From: UBA2450 sp045226015
GTDB lineage: Bacteria; Bacillota_I; Bacilli_A; RFN20; CAG-826
DNA: 33,935 bases
Direction of reading: 5' to 3'
NCBI GenBank assembly: GCA_045226015.1
Contig: JBGVBY010000018.1
Location: forward strand, 1 to 33,935
Part shown: positions 8,479 through 15,403 of the stretch, piece after piece
Layout of the letters: every line of letters starts with the position of its first letter
Numbering within the stretch: the first letter of the stretch is position 1
Notes under the pieces: generated by a model
What the model was told of the DNA's origin: nothing
What the model saw: only the letters and a program-made list of their open reading frames with translations
The model's database searches: none
Translations under genes and position numbers: made by a program

Positions 8479-9824
8479 TGGCGTTTGAAAACCTAAGTGA
8501 AAAACTCGCTAGAGTATTTAAAAAGCTTCGTGGTCAAGCTCGTTTAAGTGAATCTAATATGGATGAAATGCTTAAAGAAATTCGCATTGCTTTACTCGAA
8601 GCAGATGTAAACTACAAAGTTGTTAAAGAATTTATCAATAATGTTAAAGAAAAAGCTATTGGCGAAGAGGTATTTACTAAGTTAAATCCTAGCCAAATGA
8701 TCACCAAGATTGTTCACGATGAACTCGAACAACTTCTTGGCGGTGGTGAAAACGAGATTCAATATCAAAATAATAGACCTACAGTAATATTATTGGTTGG
8801 TTTACAAGGTAGTGGTAAAACTACAACCGCTGGTAAACTTGCATATTTAATGAAGAACAAACTTCGTAAGAAGGTTCTTTTAGCTGCTGCTGACGTATAT
8901 CGTCCTGCGGCTATTGATCAATTAGCACAAATTGCTAAATCAATTGATGTTCCATTATTTTCTAAAGGAACTAATGTTTCTCCTGTTGAAATATCAAAAG
9001 AAGCTAAAGAAAAGGCTTTTAATGATCACTTTGATGTCTTGATTATTGATACAGCCGGCCGTATTGCGATTGATGAAGCATTGATGGATGAACTTAAAAA
9101 TATTAAAGCCGAAGTTAATCCTGACGAGATTTTACTCTTAGTTGATGCGATGAGTGGGCAAGACGCAGTTAATGCCGCTAATACATTTAATGATTATTTA
9201 TCATTAACCGGTGTCATTATGTCCAAACTTGATGGCGACGCTCGTGGTGGTGCCGCATTAAGTATTAGGCACATGACTGGAGTTCCAATTAAATTCAGCG
9301 GTGTTGGTGAAAAAGTTAGTGATTTAGATATTTTCCATGCTGATAGAATGGCGGACCGTATCCTTGGTATGGGAGACGTCATGACTCTTGTAGAAAAAGT
9401 ACAAGAGGAGATTGATGAAAAAGAAGCAAGAAGAGCTGCTAATAAGATGCTTAGCGGCAAATTTGATTTAGATGATATGTTAGATCAAATGAGACAAGTT
9501 AAGAAGTTTGGTTCATTAGGCGGATTAATGAAACTTATTCCTGGAATGCCAAAGATTACCCCAGAACAATTAGCGATTGCTGAAAAAGAAATGAAAAACT
9601 TCGAAATCATCATCAATTCGATGACTTTTGAGGAAAGACATAATCCTGAAATCTTTAATTATTCACGCAAGATGAGAGTCGCTAATGGTTGTGGTAAACA
9701 AGTTAGTGATGTTAATCGTGTTTTAAAGAAATATGAATCTTCTAAAGAAATGATGAAAAAGATGGAACAGTATAGAAAAAGCGGCAAGATGCCGCCTGGA
9801 ATGAATGGTTTCGGTGGGTTTTAA
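8478..9824 (+). CDS. ffh: Signal recognition particle protein Ffh
   Basis: A 448-residue SRP54 GTPase that binds signal peptides and SRP RNA. The NG domain has GLQGSGKTTTAGKL, DVYRPAAIDQL, DTAGRI and SKLDGDARGG. The M domain runs from about residue 300, with the SRP-RNA-binding stretch around FEERHNPEIFNYSRKMRVANGCG. The tail is Met- and Gly-rich and ends MPPGMNGFGGF. A strong GGAGGAGA ribosome binding site lies in the end of ylxM. The gene converges on trmD with only 2 bp between stops. Its own 3' codons include a hairpin that reads as a terminator for trmD on the other strand. No SRP RNA gene was found in the window. Confidence 0.97.
   Translation: MAFENLSEKLARVFKKLRGQARLSESNMDEMLKEIRIALLEADVNYKVVKEFINNVKEKAIGEEVFTKLNPSQMITKIVHDELEQLLGGGENEIQYQNNRPTVILLVGLQGSGKTTTAGKLAYLMKNKLRKKVLLAAADVYRPAAIDQLAQIAKSIDVPLFSKGTNVSPVEISKEAKEKAFNDHFDVLIIDTAGRIAIDEALMDELKNIKAEVNPDEILLLVDAMSGQDAVNAANTFNDYLSLTGVIMSKLDGDARGGAALSIRHMTGVPIKFSGVGEKVSDLDIFHADRMADRILGMGDVMTLVEKVQEEIDEKEARRAANKMLSGKFDLDDMLDQMRQVKKFGSLGGLMKLIPGMPKITPEQLAIAEKEMKNFEIIINSMTFEERHNPEIFNYSRKMRVANGCGKQVSDVNRVLKKYESSKEMMKKMEQYRKSGKMPPGMNGFGGF
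9776..9796 (-). terminator. Intrinsic terminator for trmD inside the ffh 3' end
   Basis: On the minus strand GCGGC-ATCTT-GCCGC followed by TTTTTC forms a 5-bp all-GC stem (plus a flanking G-U) with a T5 tract. It lies 31-50 bp past the trmD stop, wholly within the ffh codons for SGKMPP. Confidence 0.65.
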
Positions 9825-9826
9825 AG

Positions 9827-10591
9827 TTATTTAATAAACTTCTTACCCTTTTCTATTGCAGCGAGTTCCCAACTCGCTTTTTCTTTTCCTTCGTCTAATA
9901 ATTTCTTTTCCTGCTTGGTCAATTCATGCTTGTTAAACAAATCAGGACGAAGTTCTTTTGTTAAGTTTAAAGATTGTTTCTTTCTCCACTTATTAATAGC
10001 GGTGTGATTGCCAGAATACAAGATGTCTGGAATCTTATCGCCATTAAAATCAAATGGTTCTGTGTATTGAGGATACTCTAATAGATTATTATCAAATGAT
10101 TCCTCACTTATTGATTCTTCGGCGATTACCCCATCTAATAAACGGATGATTGAATCGCTAATTACCATTGAACCAAGTTCGCCGCCAGTTAAGACATAAT
10201 CTCCAATCGAAATTTGCTCATCAACATATTTATTTACTCTTTCATCTATGCCTTCATAGTGACCACATAGTAGGATAATGTCTTGTTCTTTTGAAAGCTC
10301 AACTGCGCGAGCCTGGCTATATGTTTCTCCTCGTGGAGAAAGCATGATAACATGACTATTATTTGTCTTATTATCATTAATCGCATCAGCGATTGGTTGA
10401 CACTTCATAATAAGACCAGCACCTCCTCCGACAGGAGCAGAGTCGACACGATGGTAACGATCTTTTGTGTAGTCTCTGATATTGACGATTTTTACTTCAA
10501 CTATATCTTTAGAGATTGCTCTTTTAATAATTGAATTAGATAAAAATCCATCAAACATTTCCGGGAATAAAGTGAGAATTGTTATTTTCAT
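9827..10591 (-). CDS. trmD: tRNA (guanine-N1)-methyltransferase TrmD
   Basis: A 254-residue SPOUT-family enzyme that methylates G37 of tRNAs with a G at position 36, including tRNA-Pro. It shows the trefoil-knot signature: MLSPRGETYSQA, LLCGHYEGIDERV and SIGDYVLTGGELGSMV. The N-terminus KITILTLFPEMFDGF is diagnostic. Length matches (about 245). It is the last gene of the minus-strand block, overlapping rimM at ATGA. The tRNA-Pro at 31168 in this window has a G36-G37 anticodon region, so it is an expected substrate. Confidence 0.97.
   Translation of the reverse strand: MKITILTLFPEMFDGFLSNSIIKRAISKDIVEVKIVNIRDYTKDRYHRVDSAPVGGGAGLIMKCQPIADAINDNKTNNSHVIMLSPRGETYSQARAVELSKEQDIILLCGHYEGIDERVNKYVDEQISIGDYVLTGGELGSMVISDSIIRLLDGVIAEESISEESFDNNLLEYPQYTEPFDFNGDKIPDILYSGNHTAINKWRKKQSLNLTKELRPDLFNKHELTKQEKKLLDEGKEKASWELAAIEKGKKFIK
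9860..9887 (+). terminator. Intrinsic terminator for ffh inside the trmD 3' end
   Basis: GCGAGTT-CCC-AACTCGC (9861-9877), extended by an A-T pair and followed by TTTTTCTTTT, is a near-ideal intrinsic terminator for plus-strand transcripts. It lies about 36 bp past the ffh stop, in the antisense of trmD codons for KASWEL. Confidence 0.8.
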
Positions 10592-11097
10592 AATAGTCCC
10601 TCGATAACGTTTATAATGATGACTCTGTCATCGATGTTAACATTTTTGATAAATTCATTGATGAATGGAACGAAGAAATCTTTATTATTCTTTCTACTAA
10701 CTCTTAAAGTTATTTGAGAAGGGAATTCTTCGACCTCTTTAACTATTCCTAATTCATTATTTTTGTCGTCAACAATCTTACAACCCCTTAAGTCACTATA
10801 AAAATAGTAGCCTTTAGATAAGTCGTTTTGATTTTTTTCTATCTGAATCTCATATCCTTTTAGAAATTTTACTTCTTCAGGAGTATTAAGTTCTTCAAAT
10901 TTAACAAAATCAAAAAAACCGGTATGCCTATACTTAACCACATTTAATTCTTTTTTAGAATTATCATGTGGGTTAACCAAAAAGAGCTTATTTCCAGCTT
11001 TATATCTTTTATCTCCATTAGAAGTAGTGGAATAGATTTTGACTGTTCCATCAACTCCAAATGAATCTACTATTTTTCCTAGACTTAAGTATTCCAT
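10588..11097 (-). CDS. rimM: Ribosome maturation factor RimM
   Basis: A 169-residue factor for 30S (head, S19-region) assembly. The N-terminal beta-barrel begins YLSLGKIVDSFGVDGTVKI. The C-terminal PRC-barrel contains YYFYSDLRGCKIVD and FVPFINEFIKNVNIDDRVI. Length is typical (about 170). The start is odd: it lies 5 nt after the T-tract of a terminator that closes khpA, with no Shine-Dalgarno (CCTCC is upstream instead). Its TGA stop overlaps the trmD ATG. ylqD, present between khpA and rimM in Bacillus, is missing. Confidence 0.94.
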   Translation of the reverse strand: MEYLSLGKIVDSFGVDGTVKIYSTTSNGDKRYKAGNKLFLVNPHDNSKKELNVVKYRHTGFFDFVKFEELNTPEEVKFLKGYEIQIEKNQNDLSKGYYFYSDLRGCKIVDDKNNELGIVKEVEEFPSQITLRVSRKNNKDFFVPFINEFIKNVNIDDRVIIINVIEGLL

Positions 11098-11102
11098 AAA
11101 TC

Positions 11103-11131
11103 AAAAAATGGAGGTTAGTCCCCCATCTTTT
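11103..11131 (-). terminator. Intrinsic terminator between khpA and rimM
   Basis: On the minus strand AAAAGATGGGGG (11131-11120), loop ACTAA, CCTCCATTTTTT (11114-11103) pair over 12 bp with two G-U pairs and end in a T6 tract. The khpA stop codon lies in the loop. It should partly or fully separate rpsP-khpA from rimM-trmD. Confidence 0.75.
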
Positions 11132-11381
11132 CCTCTTCAAAGGATTCAAATTTAAGATGAACGTGTTTATTTTCGCTTTTGCCCGCTACTCCGACAACTT
11201 CTCTTAAAGAGTTAGCAATGATTCCCTTATGACCAATAAGTCTAGCGGTATCATTTTTTTCAGCGGCGATAATAATGAGAACATCTTTAGCTGTTGTACC
11301 TTTTGAGACTCTGATGAGTACTGAAGAAGGATCTTCAACAATGTTGTCAATCAATGCATGAATGATATTCTCGTAGTCCAT
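11115..11381 (-). CDS. khpA: KH-domain RNA-binding protein KhpA
   Basis: An 88-residue single-KH protein (YlqC family). It pairs with KhpB/EloR in Gram-positives to bind RNA and influence cell elongation and division. The KH signature is ARLIGHKGIIANSLREVVG with GHKG as the GxxG loop. The acidic tail ends EEEKMGD. It lies 3 nt after rpsP, its usual partner. The ribosome binding site AAGGA lies in the rpsP end. Its stop codon lies in the terminator loop. Confidence 0.93.
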   Translation of the reverse strand: MDYENIIHALIDNIVEDPSSVLIRVSKGTTAKDVLIIIAAEKNDTARLIGHKGIIANSLREVVGVAGKSENKHVHLKFESFEEEKMGD

Positions 11382-11384
11382 CGC

Positions 11385-11657
11385 TTATTTTCCTTTTTTA
11401 GCTTCAACTGCTTTTGCGTTAATGCCTTTACGATTGAACATTGCCTTAACGGTTTCGGATGGTGTAGCACCTAACGCTAACCACTTTAATGCTAATTCTT
11501 CGTCAATAACAGCATTTTCAACGCCTTTTTCTGGATCAAAGTATCCAATTTGTTCGATGTAACGTCCGTCTCTAGCATATCTACTATCAGCGGCAACGAT
11601 ACGGAAGAATGGATCCTTATGACGACCAATTCTTGTTAATCTAATTTTAACTGCCAT
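11385..11657 (-). CDS. rpsP: 30S ribosomal protein S16
   Basis: A 90-residue S16 with the full N-terminal signature MAVKIRLTRIGRHKDPFFRI and YIEQIGYFDP. It is the first gene of the minus-strand block, with a strong AGGAGG at 11667-11672 and a near-consensus promoter upstream. In Bacillus it follows ffh on the same strand. Here it points away from rplS and towards ffh. Confidence 0.97.
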   Translation of the reverse strand: MAVKIRLTRIGRHKDPFFRIVAADSRYARDGRYIEQIGYFDPEKGVENAVIDEELALKWLALGATPSETVKAMFNRKGINAKAVEAKKGK

Positions 11658-11685
11658 ATTAGTTTTCCTCCTAAATTGCTTTACT

Positions 11686-11714
11686 ATAGTAATATTCTAA
11701 TTTATATGTGTCAA
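11686..11714 (-). promoter_or_regulatory. rpsP promoter
   Basis: On the minus strand: perfect -35 TTGACA (11714-11709), a 17-nt spacer and -10 TACTAT (11691-11686). This is the best -35 match in the divergent rpsP/rplS region. Confidence 0.8.
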
Positions 11715-11767
11715 GCATTTTTACTTTACACTTATATTATTTTTCTTATATTTATATAAAATAGTTA

Positions 11768-11796
11768 TTGCAAGGTCTATTTACTATTGATATTAT
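11768..11796 (+). promoter_or_regulatory. rplS promoter
   Basis: TTGCAA (11768-11773), a 17-nt spacer and TATTAT (11791-11796). The predicted start near 11803 places the L19 leader hairpins at the 5' end of the transcript. It diverges from the rpsP promoter with about 55 bp between the two -35 boxes. Confidence 0.75.
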
Positions 11797-11802
11797 ATTC
11801 AA

Positions 11803-11880
11803 GCATGTTTTAAACATGATACGGGTGCTCCGCTGTCAGATGAGAATGAACACCAAGAGAACAATTATCTATAGGAGGCG
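11803..11880 (+). ncRNA. L19 (rplS) leader RNA
   Basis: The 5' leader holds hairpin CATGTTT-T-AAACATG (11804-11818), then GGTGCTC (11824-11830) pairing with GAACACC (11848-11854) with one mismatch. Between them is CGCTGTCAGATGAGAATG, followed by AAGAGA and AGGAGG. This arrangement resembles the L19 leader of Bacillus relatives (Rfam L19_leader), thought to give autogenous control by L19. The family match is from memory and not searched. Confidence 0.7.
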
Positions 11881-11885
11881 TAACA

Positions 11886-12233
11886 ATGAACAACAAGTTA
11901 GTTGAAGAAATTACACTATCCCAACTCAGAAGCGATTTACCAGAATTCAAATCTGGTGACGAAGTCAAAGTCGCTGTTCGTATTATCGAAGGTAACAAAT
12001 CCAGAATCCAAGTATTCCAAGGTGTTGTTATTCAAAGAAGAGGTGGCGGTGTTAATGCTACGTTTACCGTTCGTAAGGTGTCTAGTGGCATCGGTGTGGA
12101 AAGAACTTTCCCATTACATTCCCCAAGCATTGCTTCAATTGAAGTATTAAGAAAAGGAAAAGTAAGAAGAAACAAAATTACCTACATTCGTAAACGTTCA
12201 GGTAAAGCTGCTCGTATTAAAGAAGTCTTATAA
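11886..12233 (+). CDS. rplS: 50S ribosomal protein L19
   Basis: A 115-residue L19 with LPEFKSGDEVKVAVRI, GVVIQRRGGGVNATFTVRK, GVERTFPLHSPSI and a C-terminal TYIRKRSGKAARIKE. Length is standard. It has the strong AGGAGG ribosome binding site, its own promoter and structured leader, and its own terminator, so it is a single-gene unit. That fits its separation from trmD by the inversion of the upstream block. Confidence 0.97.
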   Translation: MNNKLVEEITLSQLRSDLPEFKSGDEVKVAVRIIEGNKSRIQVFQGVVIQRRGGGVNATFTVRKVSSGIGVERTFPLHSPSIASIEVLRKGKVRRNKITYIRKRSGKAARIKEVL

Positions 12234-12250
12234 TTCGAGCCTAATACAAG

Positions 12251-12280
12251 AAAAGGAATCGTTAATGATTCCTTTTTTTA
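12251..12280 (+). terminator. Intrinsic terminator of rplS
   Basis: AAAAGGAATC (12251-12260), loop GTTAAT, GATTCCTTTT (12267-12276) form a 10-bp perfect stem running into seven T. An ATG in its loop (12265) is in frame with lepB but is unlikely to be its start. Confidence 0.9.
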
Positions 12281-12291
12281 TTTTATTTATT

Positions 12292-12297
12292 TATAAT
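12292..12297 (+). promoter_or_regulatory. Predicted -10 for a leaderless lepB mRNA
   Basis: A perfect TATAAT, 6 nt before ATG 12304 and 12 nt after the rplS terminator T-run. No Shine-Dalgarno lies in the 6-nt gap. Confidence 0.6.
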
Positions 12298-12303
12298 AAA
12301 CAC

Positions 12304-13053
12304 ATGAGTTCTAAATCAAAATTCGTATCATTTATATCTAGTAAAAAGTTTTCTGCTATCTTTTATCCAATCTTATACACTGCTTTTGCAATTGCGATAT
12401 CAGTGTCTGGTAGCATTATTTTTAATAACTACTATTACAAGGTTGTCTATATTCATGGATCTTCTATGATGCCTACTTTATTAGGTGAAGAGAATAGACA
12501 ATATTATGGTTATGCGGATGAATCTAAGAAAGCGATTGATAACATAAATAGATTTGACGTTATTGTTTTAAATTACCCAAATAGCTGGCATACAGAAGCT
12601 GGTAGAAAAGTTAAAAGAGTGTGGGGCTTCCCTGGAGAAACAATCTCATTGGTCTCTAATAGCGAAGGGTCAACATTTACCGCTAAGCGTGGGGATAATG
12701 TTTATACATTATCTGCTAAAATTTATAGGAATTGTACATTCAGTTACGAAACAGGCAATTATACATATGATTGCTATAGATTCTATGCAGGAAGAAGAGC
12801 GTTTAACACAGTTGCTTATTACCGTAATTTTACTGACTACACCTTAGGTCCTAACGAATATTTTGTTATGGGAGACAACTGGGGTGGAAGCACCGATTCA
12901 TATGTTAGAGTTATTGAAGAAGGATATGAAAATATTACTTATCCATACTTAGGTGGAAGAGTGGTGAATATATTAGGTGTAGCAACATATGACGCAGTCA
13001 CCGATTCATTAGTGAATAAAGTCCCATTTAAGAAACCAATATATTATTTTTAG
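12304..13053 (+). CDS. lepB: Type I signal peptidase
   Basis: A 249-residue membrane-anchored signal peptidase that cleaves secretory signal peptides outside the membrane. One transmembrane segment spans about 19-40. The nucleophile is Ser54 in GSSMMPTL (box B), and the general base is Lys104 in KVKRVWGFPGETI (box D). Box E is GDNWGGSTDS, with the usual Arg of GDNR replaced by Trp. I chose ATG 12304 because the upstream in-frame ATG at 12265 lies in the rplS terminator loop. A signal peptidase between rplS and rbgA is common in Bacillota. Confidence 0.93.
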   Translation: MSSKSKFVSFISSKKFSAIFYPILYTAFAIAISVSGSIIFNNYYYKVVYIHGSSMMPTLLGEENRQYYGYADESKKAIDNINRFDVIVLNYPNSWHTEAGRKVKRVWGFPGETISLVSNSEGSTFTAKRGDNVYTLSAKIYRNCTFSYETGNYTYDCYRFYAGRRAFNTVAYYRNFTDYTLGPNEYFVMGDNWGGSTDSYVRVIEEGYENITYPYLGGRVVNILGVATYDAVTDSLVNKVPFKKPIYYF

Positions 13054-13063
13054 TAGGTTATTT

Positions 13064-13906
13064 ATGAGTCAGATTCATTGGTTTCCTGGACATATGAAAA
13101 AAGCCTTGAATGAAATCGAGGAAAAAATCAAATTAGTCGATGCTGTTATCGAAGTTTTAGATGCGCGAGCACCAAGTAGCTCAATTAATCCTGAATTCGA
13201 AAAAAGAATCGCTAATAAAAAGAGATTACTCATCCTTTCTAAAAGCGATTTAGCAGATCCTAATGAGACTAAAAAATGGGAGATTTGCCTTAAAAATCAG
13301 TGCAATTCTCTCTTAATTTTAAATTTGACCGACCCAAAAAGTGAAAAAGCAATTTCCGAAGAAGTGAAGAAACTTGGCGAAGAAAAACACGCGAAAGAAA
13401 AAGCGCGTGGAATGAAACCTCAACCAATTAAAGCAATGATTATTGGAGTACCTAATGTTGGCAAGTCTTCGCTTATTAATAGAGTCGCTAAACGTAGCGC
13501 TGCAGGGGTCCAAAATAAGCCTGGATATACTAGAGGAGAACAATATATTAAGGTTAATAATGACTTTGTGCTTTTAGACACTCCTGGTATCCTTCCAATG
13601 AACTATGAAGATAAGGCTCACGCGACTAATTTGGCGTTATTAGGTTCGATTAAAGACGAGATTCTTCCTCTTGAACAGTTAGTGGCCTCTTTTCTTTCTT
13701 ATTTAAAAAACAATTATCCAAATGCATTAGAAAATAGATTTGGTGTTTCCGATTTATCAGATCCTATTAAAGTCAGTGAAGAAGTCGCTAAAAAAAGAGG
13801 GCTTCTTACTTCTGGTAACTATGACTTAGATAAAGCCAATTTCTTAATTCTTAAAGAATTCAAAGACGGTAAACTTGGTCGTATTACCTTAGAAAAAGCT
13901 CTATGA
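13064..13906 (+). CDS. rbgA: Ribosome biogenesis GTPase RbgA (YlqF)
   Basis: A 280-residue circularly permuted GTPase required for late 50S assembly. The start WFPGHMKKAL and VDAVIEVLDARAPSSS is diagnostic. The permuted G motifs come in the order LSKSDLAD (G4), IIGVPNVGKSSLINR (G1) and LLDTPGILP (G3). The C-terminal ~100 residues form the ribosome-binding helical domain. Its TGA stop overlaps the rnhB start in an ATGA joint. The ribosome binding site is weak (TAGG). Confidence 0.96.
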   Translation: MSQIHWFPGHMKKALNEIEEKIKLVDAVIEVLDARAPSSSINPEFEKRIANKKRLLILSKSDLADPNETKKWEICLKNQCNSLLILNLTDPKSEKAISEEVKKLGEEKHAKEKARGMKPQPIKAMIIGVPNVGKSSLINRVAKRSAAGVQNKPGYTRGEQYIKVNNDFVLLDTPGILPMNYEDKAHATNLALLGSIKDEILPLEQLVASFLSYLKNNYPNALENRFGVSDLSDPIKVSEEVAKKRGLLTSGNYDLDKANFLILKEFKDGKLGRITLEKAL

Positions 13907-14523
13907 GTTTAGATTACGAACAACAATACTATAGTAAAGATATTAAATATATCGTTGGATGTGATGAAGCCGGACGAGGATGTTTATTAGGTCCTGTTGT
14001 AGCTGGAGCGGTTATTCTTCCTCGTGATTTTAAGTGTGATTTGATTAATGATTCTAAGCAATTAACTGAAAAACAAAGAGAAGAAGCTTATCAAATCATT
14101 AAAGTAAATGCGATTGCCTGGGCAGTTGCTGAAGTTTCTCCTCAAGAAATTGATGAAATCAATATTTTAAATGCCTCTAGAAAAGCCATGATTATGGCGA
14201 TGGAAAAGTTGAATCATAAATACGACATGATTTTAACTGATGCGGTAAAAATGCAAACAGATTTACCGTTTGAGGCTATTATTCATGGAGACGCAAAAGC
14301 GATGTGTATTGCTGCCGCTAGTATTATGGCGAAAGTCACTCGTGATCATATCTGTTATGAATTAGATAAAGAATACCCTCAATATCAAATTGCCAAACAT
14401 AAAGGGTACGGTACAAAACTTCATTTAGAACTCTTAGAAAAATATGGACCTGCTAAATCTATTTATAGATTTAGTTATGCTCCAGTCAAAAAGTTTTTGA
14501 TAAAAAAAGTAACTTTATTTTAA
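13903..14523 (+). CDS. rnhB: Ribonuclease HII
   Basis: A 206-residue RNase HII that removes ribonucleotides from DNA and degrades RNA-DNA hybrids. It shows GCDEAGRGCLLGPVVAGAV with catalytic D21 and E22, the third acidic residue in MILTDAVK near 112, and HGDAKAMCIAAASIMAKVTRD, then HKGYGTKLH. Length is standard. It is translationally coupled to rbgA at ATGA, the usual Bacillus neighbour. Confidence 0.96.
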   Translation: MSLDYEQQYYSKDIKYIVGCDEAGRGCLLGPVVAGAVILPRDFKCDLINDSKQLTEKQREEAYQIIKVNAIAWAVAEVSPQEIDEINILNASRKAMIMAMEKLNHKYDMILTDAVKMQTDLPFEAIIHGDAKAMCIAAASIMAKVTRDHICYELDKEYPQYQIAKHKGYGTKLHLELLEKYGPAKSIYRFSYAPVKKFLIKKVTLF

Positions 14524-14532
14524 AAAAATCAC

Positions 14533-14567
14533 GGAAATCTCCCTATTAGAATAATGAGGAGGTTTCT
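14533..14567 (+). promoter_or_regulatory. Hairpin sequestering the dprA ribosome binding site
   Basis: GAAATCTCC (14534-14542) pairs with GGAGGTTTC (14558-14566) over 9 bp with one G-U pair, plus a closing G-U. The AGGAGG of dprA lies in the right arm, 6 nt before ATG 14569. There is no T-run, so this is not an ordinary terminator. It would hide the ribosome binding site in the free mRNA. Confidence 0.55.
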
Positions 14568-14568
14568 T

Positions 14569-15357
14569 ATGAACATTAGAGAAATCATTATTGCAGAAGC
14601 CATTTTTCATGATGGCGATTATGACAAGATATATAGAGACTTATCTTCTCATAAAACTTTTTCATTAGAAGAAGCACACGAGATATGTAAATCGTTAAAA
14701 TGCCAGGCTCTTACTATTTTGGATAGAGATTACCCAGAATATCTAAGGCATATGTTTAAACCCCCGTTTGTGATTTTTTACTATGGAGATATATCTCTTC
14801 TTAATGAACCAAGTTCAGCGTTAGGAGTAGTGGGTACAAGAGACCCAAGCACCCAAAAAGAACAGCTTACTTATGAACTAGTCTCTAAATTATGTAAGGA
14901 TTATATAATCGTGAGTGGTCTTGCTAAAGGAATCGATAGAGCAGCTCACAAAGCGGCAATTGAAAACGGAGGAAGAACTGTTGCAATTTTAGGCTCAGGC
15001 ATTGATTTATGTTATCCAACTGAGAACTTGGATTTATATGAAGAGATTAAAAATAGTGGAAAGCACTTAATTATTTCTGAGTATCCTAACCTTTCCACTC
15101 CTGATATGAAACATTTTCCATTTAGAAATAGACTAATAGCTATGTTCTCTAAAGGAATATTAGTAACAGAATCCGCTAAAAGGAGTGGTACATCTATAAC
15201 AGTTAATTATGGATTACTATTTGGAAGAGATATAATGTGTGTTCCTTCAAATGACTTAAATAATTCAGGATGTAACTTCTATATCAAACAAGGTGCTGCC
15301 TTAGTAGAAAATGCTGATGACGTCTTAACTATCATGAGCACTCTTAGACTCGTGTAA
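14569..15357 (+). CDS. dprA: DNA processing protein DprA (Smf)
   Basis: A 262-residue DprA/Smf family protein, the RecA loader on incoming ssDNA during natural transformation, also kept in many bacteria not known to be competent. It shows LGVVGTRDPS, IVSGLAKGIDRAAHKAAIENGGRT (here in two halves), LGSGIDLCYPTEN, FPFRNRLIAMFSKGILVTE and AKRSGTSITVNYG. It lacks a long C-terminal winged-helix domain. ATG 14569 is preferred over 14554 because AGGAGG lies 6 nt before it and 14554 overlaps that site. No other competence gene is in the window. Confidence 0.93.
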   Translation: MNIREIIIAEAIFHDGDYDKIYRDLSSHKTFSLEEAHEICKSLKCQALTILDRDYPEYLRHMFKPPFVIFYYGDISLLNEPSSALGVVGTRDPSTQKEQLTYELVSKLCKDYIIVSGLAKGIDRAAHKAAIENGGRTVAILGSGIDLCYPTENLDLYEEIKNSGKHLIISEYPNLSTPDMKHFPFRNRLIAMFSKGILVTESAKRSGTSITVNYGLLFGRDIMCVPSNDLNNSGCNFYIKQGAALVENADDVLTIMSTLRLV

Positions 15358-15403
15358 TTCACTAATTTACTTTGTAAATTAAATTAATTTCTATTTTTAA
15401 GTT

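Noticed and set aside
12265..12303. Upstream in-frame ATG for lepB adding 13 residues (MIPFFILFIYNKH)
   Set aside because: It lies in the loop and right arm of the rplS terminator and reads through the T-run. ATG 12304, 6 nt after TATAAT, is the better start.
14554..14568. ATG 14554 as dprA start
   Set aside because: It overlaps the AGGAGG that serves ATG 14569 and adds only five atypical residues.
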